Assembly (NCBI GenBank): GCA_030653545.1
Contig: JAURZE010000026.1
Location: 1 to 64,000, forward strand
DNA: 64,000 nt
From: Nitrospira sp.
Lineage (GTDB): Bacteria > Nitrospirota > Nitrospiria > Nitrospirales > Nitrospiraceae
Direction: 5' to 3'
A program made the translations under genes and the position numbers. Shown here piece after piece: positions 25,521-34,007 of the stretch. The first letter of the stretch is position 1; every line of letters begins with the position of its first letter. Below the pieces are notes generated by a model, which was given only the letters and a program-made list of their open reading frames with translations, had not been told where the DNA came from and ran no database searches.

Positions 25521-26189
25521 ATGACGGGAAGAACTGCTTCTATGGCCAGTGTGGTTATGCTGGGTGTAGTCATGATTGTGAGTCAGGGTTGCGGGATGAA
25601 ATGGCTTCAGTCCGACGGAGAGGTCTCGTCAGCACAGTCTGACAAGTCAAAAAACTGGAATGGAGAAGGCGTCAATCCCAATTTCCCTGGCATGGCCCGT
25701 GGGGGGGCTTCAGGCGAACTCAGAGGGTTTTCTCAGAATCCCGATGAAGAGCGATTGGCTCAAAGCGGCTATCGAGCTTCGCTGAATCCTTCCGATGTCG
25801 CCGTAAGGCGGCGCGCCGAATTGACGAAGGAAGAGAAGGCCGCCATTGAAGCAGGACTCCAGGACGTATTTTTTGGTTACGATCAGTGGACCGTATCCGA
25901 TGCCGCTATGGAAGCGCTGAATCGCGATGCAAGCTGGTTGAAGGATCATCCTGGTGCCGTCCTGAAAATTGAAGGCCATTGCGACGAGCGAGGAACGACC
26001 GATTACAACATGGTTCTTGGCGACAAGCGGGCGAAGGCAGCAAAGACATACCTTCATGAAGCCGGAATCAGTCCCAAGCAGGTCGCTATTGTATCATTCG
26101 GTAAAGAGCAGCCGTTTTGCTTTGACCATGCCGAGTCATGCTACCAGCAAAATCGCCGTGGACACATGTTGCTTCAGGTGAAGCAGTAG
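25521..26189 (+). CDS. pal: Peptidoglycan-associated lipoprotein (Pal/OmpA family)
   Basis: An outer-membrane lipoprotein that grips peptidoglycan as part of the Tol-Pal system. The signal peptide ends in a lipobox (VSQGC, Cys24). The C-terminal OmpA-like domain (about 105-222) has the DAP-binding signature with EGHCDERGTTDYNMVLGDKRA and the closing SFGKEQP. The sequence is closer to Pal than to OmpA because of the HCDERGTxxYN core. tolA/B/Q/R are not next to it. The region between about 35 and 100 is low-complexity linker. A hairpin terminator follows. Confidence 0.9.
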   Translation: MTGRTASMASVVMLGVVMIVSQGCGMKWLQSDGEVSSAQSDKSKNWNGEGVNPNFPGMARGGASGELRGFSQNPDEERLAQSGYRASLNPSDVAVRRRAELTKEEKAAIEAGLQDVFFGYDQWTVSDAAMEALNRDASWLKDHPGAVLKIEGHCDERGTTDYNMVLGDKRAKAAKTYLHEAGISPKQVAIVSFGKEQPFCFDHAESCYQQNRRGHMLLQVKQ

Positions 26190-26210
26190 AAGGTCAGAGT
26201 TCATTTCATC

Positions 26211-26265
26211 GCGAGGCGTCCTTCGCAAGATCATGATGAGGGATGCCTCGCTTAAGAATTGTTTG
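26211..26265 (+). terminator. Intrinsic terminator after pal
   Basis: GCGAGGCGTCC (26211-26221) pairs with GGATGCCTCGC (26241-26251) through 11 positions including one G-T pair; a T-rich stretch TTAAGAATTGTTTGG follows. Confidence 0.6.
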
Positions 26266-26291
26266 GTTAAACCGCCACGCAGCTTGCCGAT

Positions 26292-26693
26292 ATGCCAATT
26301 TCAGCGCTGAATAAAATGGCCTCGCTACTCAAGCCTGAGAAGAAGTCGACGGAGACCATCTTCTCGAGTCCTGATGAGCGTCGGAATCAACCTCGCTTTA
26401 CCACGCAGTTTCGCAGCACCTTCTCAGGCGGCCCAAACGAAGGGAATGGACGAACGCTCGATCTGTCTATCGGAGGGTGCAAGATCGAAAGCGGAACGGT
26501 TGTCGGCCAAGGGGATAAGTTTGAATGTCGTCTCCATATTCCAGACCTCGATTGGCCAATTATGATCGATGAAGCAATCGTTCGCTGGGTTGAGGGGAAG
26601 ACATTTGGGCTGGCTTTCACACGTATCAGGTCGGGAGAGCAAGATAAGATCACTGCCATTATCAGCAAGATTGAGCAGGAGCAGCAGGCCTGA
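26292..26693 (+). CDS. PilZ-domain protein (133 aa)
   Basis: A small cytoplasmic protein with a PilZ fold, the usual c-di-GMP receptor. The RRNQPR motif near 35-40 corresponds to the RxxxR element and DLSIGGCKI near 58-66 to the D/NxSxxG element, so the ligand-binding residues look complete. It may control motility, adhesion or exopolysaccharide. It lies 100 bases after pal beyond a terminator. A second PilZ protein is at 54119. Confidence 0.85.
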   Translation: MPISALNKMASLLKPEKKSTETIFSSPDERRNQPRFTTQFRSTFSGGPNEGNGRTLDLSIGGCKIESGTVVGQGDKFECRLHIPDLDWPIMIDEAIVRWVEGKTFGLAFTRIRSGEQDKITAIISKIEQEQQA

Positions 26694-26985
26694 CCGCTCC
26701 CCATCGTCGCCCATCCGCTTCGACGATCATACGTGCCGGATTCTCTTCCTTCCCCTAGCTACATCTCCAGGCGTGACAACTCTCGGCTGAACCATTGTCG
26801 TCAAGGGGCGGTCACTACTTGGCTTGGAGTACCAGCTCGCGCACATTATGAGGGGGACTACCGATTGACATGCTCCCTCTCGCTGTAACAAAGTACCGCC
26901 ACTAGACAGGATGAAACGGAGAGTCCCTTCGTGGCCCTCGTTCTCAGCCTTTTCATTTTTGCAGGGGAACCGAAAGGAGTGTGGA

Positions 26986-27147
26986 GTGGAGCAACGGTAT
27001 GCGATTACAGTCAAGTTCTTGGTCAACGCTGATTCGGCTGAAGATGCTGAGGAAATGATAGAAACTGCCTGTGAAAAGGCGACTGCCGCATTTCCAGAAA
27101 TGAGCTATGAGGGGATCGAGGATATTGAAGAGGAAGAAGACGACTAA
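26986..27147 (+). CDS. Small acidic protein (53 aa)
   Basis: GTG 26986 is preceded by AGGAG at 26975-26979 with a 6-base gap, a better start than an upstream ATG at 26911. The product begins VEQRYAITVKFLVNADSAED and ends in the acidic run DIEEEEDD. The pattern 'Y.ITVKFLV.A.S..DAEE' recalls small proteins with a ferredoxin-like beta-alpha fold, but no family is claimed. The 290 bases before it hold no other gene. Confidence 0.55.
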   Translation: MEQRYAITVKFLVNADSAEDAEEMIETACEKATAAFPEMSYEGIEDIEEEEDD

Positions 27148-27230
27148 TATGCCGGAAAGCCTGACGCCATGAAGGCACGCGGTCGATTTGGAAACGGACA
27201 ACTGGGGCACGGTGGGAGGATGGCTGCGCG

Positions 27231-27773
27231 ATGAGCACCGGAAGCGAAGTCATCACTCTGGCGGGCGGGTGCTTCTGGTGTCTGGAGGCGGTCTATGACC
27301 AAATCAAGGGCGTCCTTTCGGTTGAATCCGGGTATATCGGAGGCGCCCTTGAGAATCCTTCGTACGAAGCGGTATGCGGTGGAAGGACAGGCCATGCCGA
27401 AGCGGTGCGGGTCACCTATGATCCCTCGCTGATTTCGTGTCGGGAGTTGATCGAGATCTTTTTCTCGATCCATGACCCCACGACGCTGAATCGCCAGGGC
27501 AACGACGAAGGCACGCAGTATCGTTCCGCCATTTTCTACCATTCACCCGAGCAGCGGCAGGTAGCTGAGGCGGTCAAGGCCGCGGTCACAGCCCAAGGGT
27601 TGTATCCTAACCCGGTCGTTACTGAGATTGTTGCGGCGACAACGTGGTATGAGGCTGAACGACATCACCAGGAATACTTCGCCAGGAATCCGCTTCAAGG
27701 GTACTGTCAGTTTGTGGTCAGTCCAAAGGTGGCCAAGTTTCGGAAACAGTTTGTGTCAAAGCTGAAGCTCTGA
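27231..27773 (+). CDS. msrA: Peptide-methionine (S)-S-oxide reductase
   Basis: Repairs methionine sulfoxide in proteins. The active-site motif GGCFWCLEA (nucleophile Cys14) is at the N-terminus, and DPTTLNRQGNDEGTQYRS and HHQEYF are the other family blocks. 180 residues is usual. A second Cys near the C-terminus (GYCQF) could act as recycling cysteine. Convergent with the minus-strand gene at 27788; only 14 bases separate them. Confidence 0.95.
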   Translation: MSTGSEVITLAGGCFWCLEAVYDQIKGVLSVESGYIGGALENPSYEAVCGGRTGHAEAVRVTYDPSLISCRELIEIFFSIHDPTTLNRQGNDEGTQYRSAIFYHSPEQRQVAEAVKAAVTAQGLYPNPVVTEIVAATTWYEAERHHQEYFARNPLQGYCQFVVSPKVAKFRKQFVSKLKL

Positions 27774-27787
27774 CCGGAGTCCCGCCG

Positions 27788-28222
27788 TCACTTCCCAATA
27801 ATCCACGACAGCCCTCGTTTCGGCGCATCCCATGGATCAGGCTTCTGAAAAATCTGATGAGTGCTCAAGAGTACTCGGGTATGGGGTGGGCAGAACGGCC
27901 ATTCAGAAGCAGGATTTCCTTGTACGGTACCGAGCATGGCATCTTCTTCCCGCTCATCATGCAATTCGAGAATGATGAGGGGGGTGTTGGGGTCGAGTAG
28001 GCAGGTATCCCCTATCGGCGTCCCTACCGCCATTCCGGATACAGCCACCTGCACCTGCTGCTGACCTTGAGAGAAAATGGTGTCCCCCGTGCGCAGCGGG
28101 CCTGGCGGGGCGAGGGAGTACAAGATTAAAGGAGCGGCAAGGATGACGAGGACGGCCAGTCCTATCGACCAGAGTGGCGGATCGGATCGAACGTCATCAT
28201 CAGAATCACGTAAGTCACCCAT
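27788..28222 (-). CDS. Single-span membrane-anchored hypothetical protein (144 aa)
   Basis: ATG 28222 is chosen because longer versions run back into ttcA. The product has a short acidic N-terminus (MGDLRDSDDDVRSDPP), one membrane helix (about 17-37) and a roughly 100-residue outer domain with three cysteines. The domain is beta-rich by pattern (GDTIFSQGQQQVQVAVSG), but no family is recognised. It follows ttcA by 58 bases on the same strand. Confidence 0.6.
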   Translation of the reverse strand: MGDLRDSDDDVRSDPPLWSIGLAVLVILAAPLILYSLAPPGPLRTGDTIFSQGQQQVQVAVSGMAVGTPIGDTCLLDPNTPLIILELHDEREEDAMLGTVQGNPASEWPFCPPHTRVLLSTHQIFQKPDPWDAPKRGLSWIIGK

Positions 28223-28280
28223 TTCTCGACTACACCTGAGGTGATGTGGTTTCCTGTCGAGCGTCAATTCCTTTGCGGCG

Positions 28281-29153
28281 CTACTGCGGTGGATGTGACT
28301 CAGCATCCAACCAGGCATCGCCTTCGCCAGCATTGTCGTGTGCCGTGCGAAGCGTTTGAAAATCAAATAGACGTTGATCCATGAGCAGCGCCGGTGCGAC
28401 GTTGGCGATCGCCGCCGCAATGCTGTCCGAGCAGCCGGGCGATCGTGTTTCCCACTGACGGAGCAAGGCCTTTACGTCTTTTCGCTTCAGATCCTCTTGA
28501 GATCCGCATAGATCACAGGGGATGATCGGAAATCTCCGGAGTTCCGCGTATCGGGCCAGGTCTACTTCCTTCACAAAGGCGAGCGGTCGGATGACAAGAT
28601 GTCGCCCGTCTTTTGAACGGAGTTTTGGTGGCATGGCCTTGAGCTTGCCCGTGTACAGGAGATTCAGAAACAATGTTTCATTGATATCATCGCGGTGGTG
28701 GCCGAGTGCGATCTTGGTGGCGCCCAAATCAGAGGCAATGCGATAGAGATGCCCGCGCCTGAGCCGAGAACAGAGGGAGCACGTGGTCTGGCCCTCAGGG
28801 ATCAGACGCTTCACGATGGAGTAGGTGTCGCGCGTTTCAATGTGAAATGGAATGCCCCGGTTCGTCAGGTAGTCCGGCAGAATGTGCGCGGGGAAGCCAG
28901 GCTGTTTTTGGTCTAAGTTGACGGCCACGAGATCAAAGTGAACGGGTGCACGCTGTTGCAGAAGGAGCAGGATATCGAGTAAGCCATAACTATCCTTCCC
29001 GCCTGACAGGCAGACCATGATCTTATCCCCGTCTTCAATCAGCCGATAGTCGGCGATGGCTTGGCCGACCAGGCGACAGAGCCGGGTCCGGAGTTTTTCA
29101 GTTTCCTCGTCTAACTTTCCGAGGGTCGTTGGAGGGCCTGGTGATGAAGGCAT
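28281..29153 (-). CDS. ttcA: tRNA 2-thiocytidine biosynthesis protein TtcA-like
   Basis: An ATP-dependent tRNA thiolase of the PP-loop superfamily. Seen: the PP-loop SGGKDS (about 50-55), the CSLC pair and the later CDLCGSQ, which together would ligate the Fe-S cluster of TtcA, and GHHRDD. Expected to make 2-thiocytidine at position 32 of certain tRNAs. 290 residues fits. It is divergent from the phosphatase gene at 29215. A related Ncs6/TtuA-like thiolase function is the main alternative. Confidence 0.88.
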   Translation of the reverse strand: MPSSPGPPTTLGKLDEETEKLRTRLCRLVGQAIADYRLIEDGDKIMVCLSGGKDSYGLLDILLLLQQRAPVHFDLVAVNLDQKQPGFPAHILPDYLTNRGIPFHIETRDTYSIVKRLIPEGQTTCSLCSRLRRGHLYRIASDLGATKIALGHHRDDINETLFLNLLYTGKLKAMPPKLRSKDGRHLVIRPLAFVKEVDLARYAELRRFPIIPCDLCGSQEDLKRKDVKALLRQWETRSPGCSDSIAAAIANVAPALLMDQRLFDFQTLRTAHDNAGEGDAWLDAESHPPQ

Positions 29154-29214
29154 GGGAGCGATTGTACCTGCTCAATTATCCGGCTGTCGATGATGGAGCA
29201 ACGGTAAGACGATC

Positions 29215-29700
29215 ATGACCGACAATAAAGTGAAGTCGATTCTCTTTGTTTGCACAGGCAACATTTTTCGGAGCCTGGCAGCAGAGTATGCGCTCAAGCA
29301 GTATCGTGGTTCGCAAGGCTTGTATTGCGTCGGGTCTGCCGGGATCGAGGCCAAGCCACAATCGATCCATCCCATCGTGCGTGCCAGACTCCTGGAGCAT
29401 GGCGCTGATCCTGCCGGGCATATGCAACGCAAGCTGACGCAACCCTTACTGGATGAGGCGGACTGTGTCGTGGCAATGGGGCGCGACCATCAAGAAGCGG
29501 TGCAACGATTGTTTGGACGATCGATCCCGCTCTTCAGTCAACTGTGTTTTGCTCGCGACGAACCGGTCCTTGATCTGCACGAGGCGCTTCCCAACTGGGA
29601 AGAAGATCCCGAGGTGGCGCAGGCCTATGTCGTATCGGTTGTGGATCACATTTGCGATGCAATCCCTTACTTCGCGGCACGATTGCCACATCTTCTGTAA
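29215..29700 (+). CDS. Low-molecular-weight protein-tyrosine phosphatase family
   Basis: 161 residues with the CX5R signature near the start: FVCTGNIFRS (Cys13, Arg19). The usual late Asp loop appears as a diverged DLHEALPNWEEDPE segment. Members dephosphorylate tyrosine on kinases of polysaccharide export or act as arsenate reductase; no partner kinase or ars gene is adjacent, so substrate is open. ATG 29215 follows a purine run ACGGTAAGACG. Divergent from ttcA. Confidence 0.85.
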   Translation: MTDNKVKSILFVCTGNIFRSLAAEYALKQYRGSQGLYCVGSAGIEAKPQSIHPIVRARLLEHGADPAGHMQRKLTQPLLDEADCVVAMGRDHQEAVQRLFGRSIPLFSQLCFARDEPVLDLHEALPNWEEDPEVAQAYVVSVVDHICDAIPYFAARLPHLL

Positions 29701-29819
29701 CTTTCGACACAACGCTCTCACTCCTCGGTTCATTCTTGTACGCTCAATGACAAATTATTCCGCTCTTTTGTCATGCGCAAGCGTGGTCATGCCCAGTGGC
29801 CGACGAAATCCACTTCGAA

Positions 29820-29828
29820 TGCTATAGT
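29820..29828 (+). promoter_or_regulatory. Extended -10 promoter candidate
   Basis: TG-C-TATAGT at 29820-29828 fits the extended -10 element; the -35 region is poor. It would drive the metallopeptidase/ATP-grasp pair starting at 29879. Confidence 0.4.
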
Positions 29829-29878
29829 TTCTCAAGCAGCATAAGTTTTCTGTCGAGAATGTATGAAGCGGTTGCACG

Positions 29879-30940
29879 ATGCATCGATCAGCACTTGAGA
29901 TCGCCAAACACCCTGCACATGACTTGATTGATCCGGAGTGGGTCGGGTGGTCTGACGACCAGTTGTTGGATCTGCCGATGGGCCGGCTCAATGTGGAAAT
30001 TAAAGGCGGCTTTCTGGAAGGCCCAATTGCTGAATTGGACCGTGAGTTGGAATCGCGGCACTTGCGATTCCGTCCGCACTATTGGCTGTCGAATGAGTGG
30101 TTCACGCCGGATGGTATCCCGGGCATTGCGATTCCGTTCTATCTGGCGCATCCCCGGCTGGCCAAGCTGGAGTTGACGCAGATGCTGGAAGTGGAAGGCG
30201 GGACGCCTGATTGGTGTCTGCGGATTCTCCGGCACGAAGCCGGACACGCGATTGAAAATGCGTATCGCATCCGCCGCCGCCGCACGCGGCAAGCCATCTT
30301 CGGCAAATCGTCCCAGGCCTATCCCAAATATTATAGCCCCAGACCCTACAGCCGGAGTTTTGTCCGGCATCTCGATGTGTGGTACGCCCAGAGTCATCCG
30401 GACGAAGACTTCGCCGAGACGTTTGCCGTCTGGCTGACGCCGGATTCCACCTGGCATGACCGGTATCGCGGGTGGCCGGTGCTGAAGAAACTGAAATATG
30501 TCGATGCGTTGATGCATGAGTTGGCCGAGGTCGAGCCGACCGTCGTGACGACTGAAGAGATCGATCCGCTCCCCAGCCTCAAGAAGACGCTACGTGAACA
30601 TTATGAGCAAAAGCGCGCGCGTTATGGCGTGGAACATTCCCTCCTCTATGACCCCGACCTCAAACGGCTGTTTTCGGATGGGTCGGCGCAACCGGGCAAA
30701 CCAAGCGCCGCGACCTTTCTCAACCGGTTTCGACGGGAAGTGCGCCGGAAGGTTGCCAGTTGGACCGGAGAGTACCAGTACACCATCGACCAGGTGTTGG
30801 AGGACATGATTCAACGATGTCGCCAATTGGACCTTCGCTTGTCGGTGGCAGAAGAGCAGGCCAAGCTGGATTTTACCATTCTGCTGACGGTGCATACGAT
30901 GAATTATTTGCGTAGCGGCCGGCATCGGGTGGCCCTATGA
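29879..30940 (+). CDS. Putative zinc-binding metallopeptidase
   Basis: 353 residues with an HExxH site, RHEAGHAIENAY (His119, Glu120, His123), and a downstream DEDFAETFAVWL segment (about 175-186) that can supply the third zinc ligand. No signal peptide is seen, so it acts in the cytoplasm. The family is usually named 'putative zinc-binding metallopeptidase' and its substrate is unknown. It overlaps the ATP-grasp gene by 4 bases, so the pair is coupled, implying that hydrolysis and ligation of a related amide bond belong together. Domain call is good; role is inferred. Confidence 0.82.
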   Translation: MHRSALEIAKHPAHDLIDPEWVGWSDDQLLDLPMGRLNVEIKGGFLEGPIAELDRELESRHLRFRPHYWLSNEWFTPDGIPGIAIPFYLAHPRLAKLELTQMLEVEGGTPDWCLRILRHEAGHAIENAYRIRRRRTRQAIFGKSSQAYPKYYSPRPYSRSFVRHLDVWYAQSHPDEDFAETFAVWLTPDSTWHDRYRGWPVLKKLKYVDALMHELAEVEPTVVTTEEIDPLPSLKKTLREHYEQKRARYGVEHSLLYDPDLKRLFSDGSAQPGKPSAATFLNRFRREVRRKVASWTGEYQYTIDQVLEDMIQRCRQLDLRLSVAEEQAKLDFTILLTVHTMNYLRSGRHRVAL

Positions 30941-31959
30941 GGCGACTGCGTATCCTCGTGCTGATGCATGAAGATCTGGTGCCGCCAGACGAGCTGAACG
31001 GCCACGATCTGAGCAAGGTCGGATGGAAGACCGAATACGATGTCGTGTCAACGCTCAGGAAATTGGGCCACGAGGTGCACCCGCTCGGAGTGAAGAGCGA
31101 TTTAGGGGTGATCAGGACGGCGATCGAAGCATGGCGTCCGCACATCGCTTTCAATCTGCTGGAAGAATTCGACGGGATATCGGTGTATGACCAGAATGTC
31201 GTGTCATACCTCGAGTTGCTGCATATGCCCTATACCGGCTGCAATCCGCGCGGGCTCATGTTGGCGCGCGACAAAGCGCTGACGAAAAAGGTTCTTTCCT
31301 ATCACCGGATTCCCTATCCCGACTTCATGGTCGTGCCCCAAGGCCGGAGCGCCAAGCGACCCAAAGATCTAACGTTCCCGCTCATCGTTAAGTCCATCAG
31401 CGAGGAAGCGTCGTTAGGCATCTCTCAAGCGTCGATTGTGGAAGATGATGAGAAGCTCAAAGAGCGGGTGGCCTTCATCCATCAAAGCGTCGGGACCGGT
31501 GCTCTGGTGGAACGGTATATCGAGGGGCGAGAGTTCTACGTCGGGATTATGGGCAATGGTCACATTCAGGTGTTGCCCGTGTGGGAACTGGTCATGGACA
31601 AACTCCCTGAGGATGCCAGGCGCATTGCCACTCAGCGGGTGAAGTGGAGCCGAAAGTATCAAGATAAGTACGGCATCACATCGGAGGAAGCCAGAAATCT
31701 TCCGGCCGGCAAGGCCGAGGAGATCCAACACATGGCCAAGCGGGTCTATCGAGCGCTCGGTCTCAGCGGATATGCGCGAATCGATGTTCGGATGGATGCG
31801 GAGGGGAAAGTCTATGTGCTGGAGGCCAATCCCAATCCGCAAATCGCGCATGAGGAGGACTTTGCCGATTCCGCCGAGAAAGCCGACTATAGCTACAAAG
31901 ATCTACTCCAGGAACTGCTGAATGTCGGCTTGCGCTGGCAGCCGGCCAAAGCCGCTTAA
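30937..31959 (+). CDS. ATP-grasp ligase, D-alanine--D-alanine ligase-like
   Basis: 340 residues with an ATP-grasp fold: N-terminal alpha/beta domain (about 1-110), the substrate loop CNPRGLMLARDKALTKKVL, the nucleotide-binding PLIVKSISEEASLGIS and VERYIEGREFYVGI, and the metal-binding end VLEANPNPQIAHEEDFADSA. This resembles Ddl but the N-terminus differs from cell-wall Ddl and the operon lacks mur genes, so it may form another amide bond. Start ATG 30937 lies within the stop of the metallopeptidase gene. Acceptor and donor are unknown. Confidence 0.82.
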   Translation: MRRLRILVLMHEDLVPPDELNGHDLSKVGWKTEYDVVSTLRKLGHEVHPLGVKSDLGVIRTAIEAWRPHIAFNLLEEFDGISVYDQNVVSYLELLHMPYTGCNPRGLMLARDKALTKKVLSYHRIPYPDFMVVPQGRSAKRPKDLTFPLIVKSISEEASLGISQASIVEDDEKLKERVAFIHQSVGTGALVERYIEGREFYVGIMGNGHIQVLPVWELVMDKLPEDARRIATQRVKWSRKYQDKYGITSEEARNLPAGKAEEIQHMAKRVYRALGLSGYARIDVRMDAEGKVYVLEANPNPQIAHEEDFADSAEKADYSYKDLLQELLNVGLRWQPAKAA

Positions 31960-32076
31960 TCTCCCGCAAGCAATTTTCTCTAGATCTTGAGATGGAAATC
32001 AGCCGGCACTTGGGCCGAATGGCACTTGCTGCCAGTTGGGCTACTGGCATGCCCAGGGAGAGCGTCGGCAGCGTGT

Positions 32077-32652
32077 CTACGGTCCCCAACGGAAGCCGAA
32101 CATCAGACTGATACTGGTTCGGTCTTTCTCCGGCAGGGACGGCTGGAGATTGATGTCGTGGAGATTCACCATCAGCGTTGAGGACAACGCGATGTTGTGA
32201 ATGACTTGATATTCCAAAGAGAGGCCGATGGGAATGTACCAACTGGTGTCGTTTCGATTGATTTGAGAAGGCCCGGTGCCGCGGTCCAGGTCGGCATGGA
32301 TGAGACCGATGCCAGTGAAGGGGACCAGGTTGAACCCGTTATTCAGTCGGAGGTGGTATTTCCCGACTCCTGCAAACGCAATCTGAAAGAGATTGCCCGT
32401 GGGACTGATCTGCATCATCGGTCCGAAGGAAAAGTTCCGATCGGCGTAATAGTCGACATTGAACCCGAGGGCGAAGACGGTTCCATTGACCGTGCCGGTC
32501 GTCAGTCCGAGGTCTGAGCCGAATCCCCAGCGGTTCTCATCGGCACGGACTGGCCCGGGGAAGAGACTGCTCCATATCAGAATGACCAGTGCGAATGCTC
32601 CGATAAAGTGGAGCGGACGGGTGCTCGGTGTGAAGACATCTTGTGAACGCAT
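32077..32652 (-). CDS. Outer-membrane beta-barrel-like protein (191 aa)
   Basis: A signal peptide (about 1-37, ending GPVRA before DENRW) is followed by alternating beta-strand patterns with aromatic girdles (WGFGSDLGLTTG, GFNVDYYADRNFSFGPMMQI, YIPIGLSLEYQV) and a C-terminal SISLMFGFRWGP that ends in an aromatic-rich strand. This is the look of a small eight-strand barrel. No specific function is recognised. Longer N-terminus than necessary; ATG 32652 keeps the hydrophobic core central. Confidence 0.75.
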   Translation of the reverse strand: MRSQDVFTPSTRPLHFIGAFALVILIWSSLFPGPVRADENRWGFGSDLGLTTGTVNGTVFALGFNVDYYADRNFSFGPMMQISPTGNLFQIAFAGVGKYHLRLNNGFNLVPFTGIGLIHADLDRGTGPSQINRNDTSWYIPIGLSLEYQVIHNIALSSTLMVNLHDINLQPSLPEKDRTSISLMFGFRWGP

Positions 32653-32762
32653 GTCGGGAATCTAGCATAGCGTTTTGACTCGAACAAGGCGCTTGAGAGT
32701 CGAGTCGCAGGTGCAGTACCCTGCAAGGCGCTCATCGACCTGCGAAGTGGAGATCCGTTACC

Positions 32763-33239
32763 ATGACACCGAAAGATGCTGCTGTCGGCCTATTCGCGGC
32801 CCTTCCGAAACCTATCTCGGTCGATCAGATCCAGGAATACGGGATCGAGGTTACCGAGTCTCAGGCCCGCCATCTCGCGAGGGAAATCCTGTCGCTGAAT
32901 CTGTATTGGATTCTTGCGGCGGTCGATGCCCATATTCTGCAGAAGTATCGGGCGTTGATCGGCGGGCTCTTGCTCGAATCGGTCACCGCTCAATGGTCGT
33001 CAGATACATTCGGCCTGGAGCGTTGGGACGGATATCGGCAGGAGCTCGACGAGCGGCGGGAGCATTATGCGCGGCTGATGGACGACCGGTTGAACCCGAT
33101 GGGGCTCAGCGCGGAAGCCGCCACGCTGTTGGAAGACCAGGGCGTGGTGTCGTCCGACGACCGGCAGAAGCTGCTGGTGCTCTTGATCGACTACGCACCG
33201 GTCGATCAGTATGCGGAACTCCTCGACGACGTCACGTAA
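32763..33239 (+). CDS. Hypothetical protein (158 aa)
   Basis: A soluble, mostly helical and acidic protein starting MTPKDAAVGLFAALPKPISVD, with two copies of a loosely similar 'L..L.L.Y' pattern. GGAG lies 11 bases before ATG 32763. No cysteine cluster, membrane span or known motif. Between a divergent barrel protein and a convergent gpmA. Not recognised. Confidence 0.6.
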   Translation: MTPKDAAVGLFAALPKPISVDQIQEYGIEVTESQARHLAREILSLNLYWILAAVDAHILQKYRALIGGLLLESVTAQWSSDTFGLERWDGYRQELDERREHYARLMDDRLNPMGLSAEAATLLEDQGVVSSDDRQKLLVLLIDYAPVDQYAELLDDVT

Positions 33240-33264
33240 GTTCCTGCCGACGAGTGCCGTCCCT

Positions 33265-33870
33265 CTACAAATATCGGTGAGACACCACCTTCCCGTTCTT
33301 GTCGAGTTCGTACAGGAGCGGAGCGCCGGTGGGGATGTTGAGTTCCAACACTTGTTCCTTCGTAAGCTGTTCCAATTCCATGACCAATGCGCGCAGGCTG
33401 TTGCCATGTGCGGCGATCAGAATCGTTTCGTCCTTCAGGACGTAGGGCTTGATCTTGCTTTCATAGTAGGGAAGCACCCGCTCGGCCGTATCCTTCAAGC
33501 TCTCTCCCCCCGGCGGACGCACATCAAAACTCCGACGCCAAATTTTGACCTGGTCGTCGCCATACTTCTTCGCCGTCTCGGCCTTGTTCAGCCCCTGTAG
33601 CTCTCCGTACATCCGCTCGTTCAGCGCTTTATCTTTCTCGATCGGGATATTCGTTTGCCCGATGCCCTCAAGCGCCAGACGCAAGGTTTCATTTGCGCGG
33701 GCCAGTACAGAAGTAAACGCCCGGTTGAAAGAGAAGCCGCGCAGCTTATCGCCGGCATTCTTGGCTTCTTGGATGCCGCGCGGGGAAAGCGGGACATCGA
33801 CCCAGCCGGTGAACCGGTTCTCCAGATTCCATTGCGATTCACCGTGACGCAGCAAGACCAAGCGGGCCAT
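33265..33870 (-). CDS. gpmA: 2,3-bisphosphoglycerate-dependent phosphoglycerate mutase
   Basis: Interconverts 3- and 2-phosphoglycerate in glycolysis/gluconeogenesis. ATG 33870 gives MARLVLLRHGESQWN with the phosphohistidine His9, placed 7 bases after AAGGAG; a longer start 63 bases upstream lacks a site. NERMYGELQG and AAHGNSLRAL are the other catalytic blocks. 201 residues is the short class found in many bacteria. Sits alone on the minus strand; functionally related to the glycerate kinase at 48104, whose 2-phosphoglycerate product enters the same pool. Confidence 0.94.
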   Translation of the reverse strand: MARLVLLRHGESQWNLENRFTGWVDVPLSPRGIQEAKNAGDKLRGFSFNRAFTSVLARANETLRLALEGIGQTNIPIEKDKALNERMYGELQGLNKAETAKKYGDDQVKIWRRSFDVRPPGGESLKDTAERVLPYYESKIKPYVLKDETILIAAHGNSLRALVMELEQLTKEQVLELNIPTGAPLLYELDKNGKVVSHRYL

Positions 33871-34007
33871 AGTCGTCTCCTTTTCTCGGGAAGCCAAGTA
33901 CCTGTCAGCAAGAATACTGGATCGGGCGGTCAAGTCAAGCCGTTGCTTTCATCCGGAACCGGCAGTACCATGCCGCTCTATTCGCTCCACGCAGGAACAG
34001 ACGATCC

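Noticed and set aside
26865-26890. TTGACA followed by TAACAA as a promoter
   Set aside because: Spacing is only 15 bases, so the match was not accepted.
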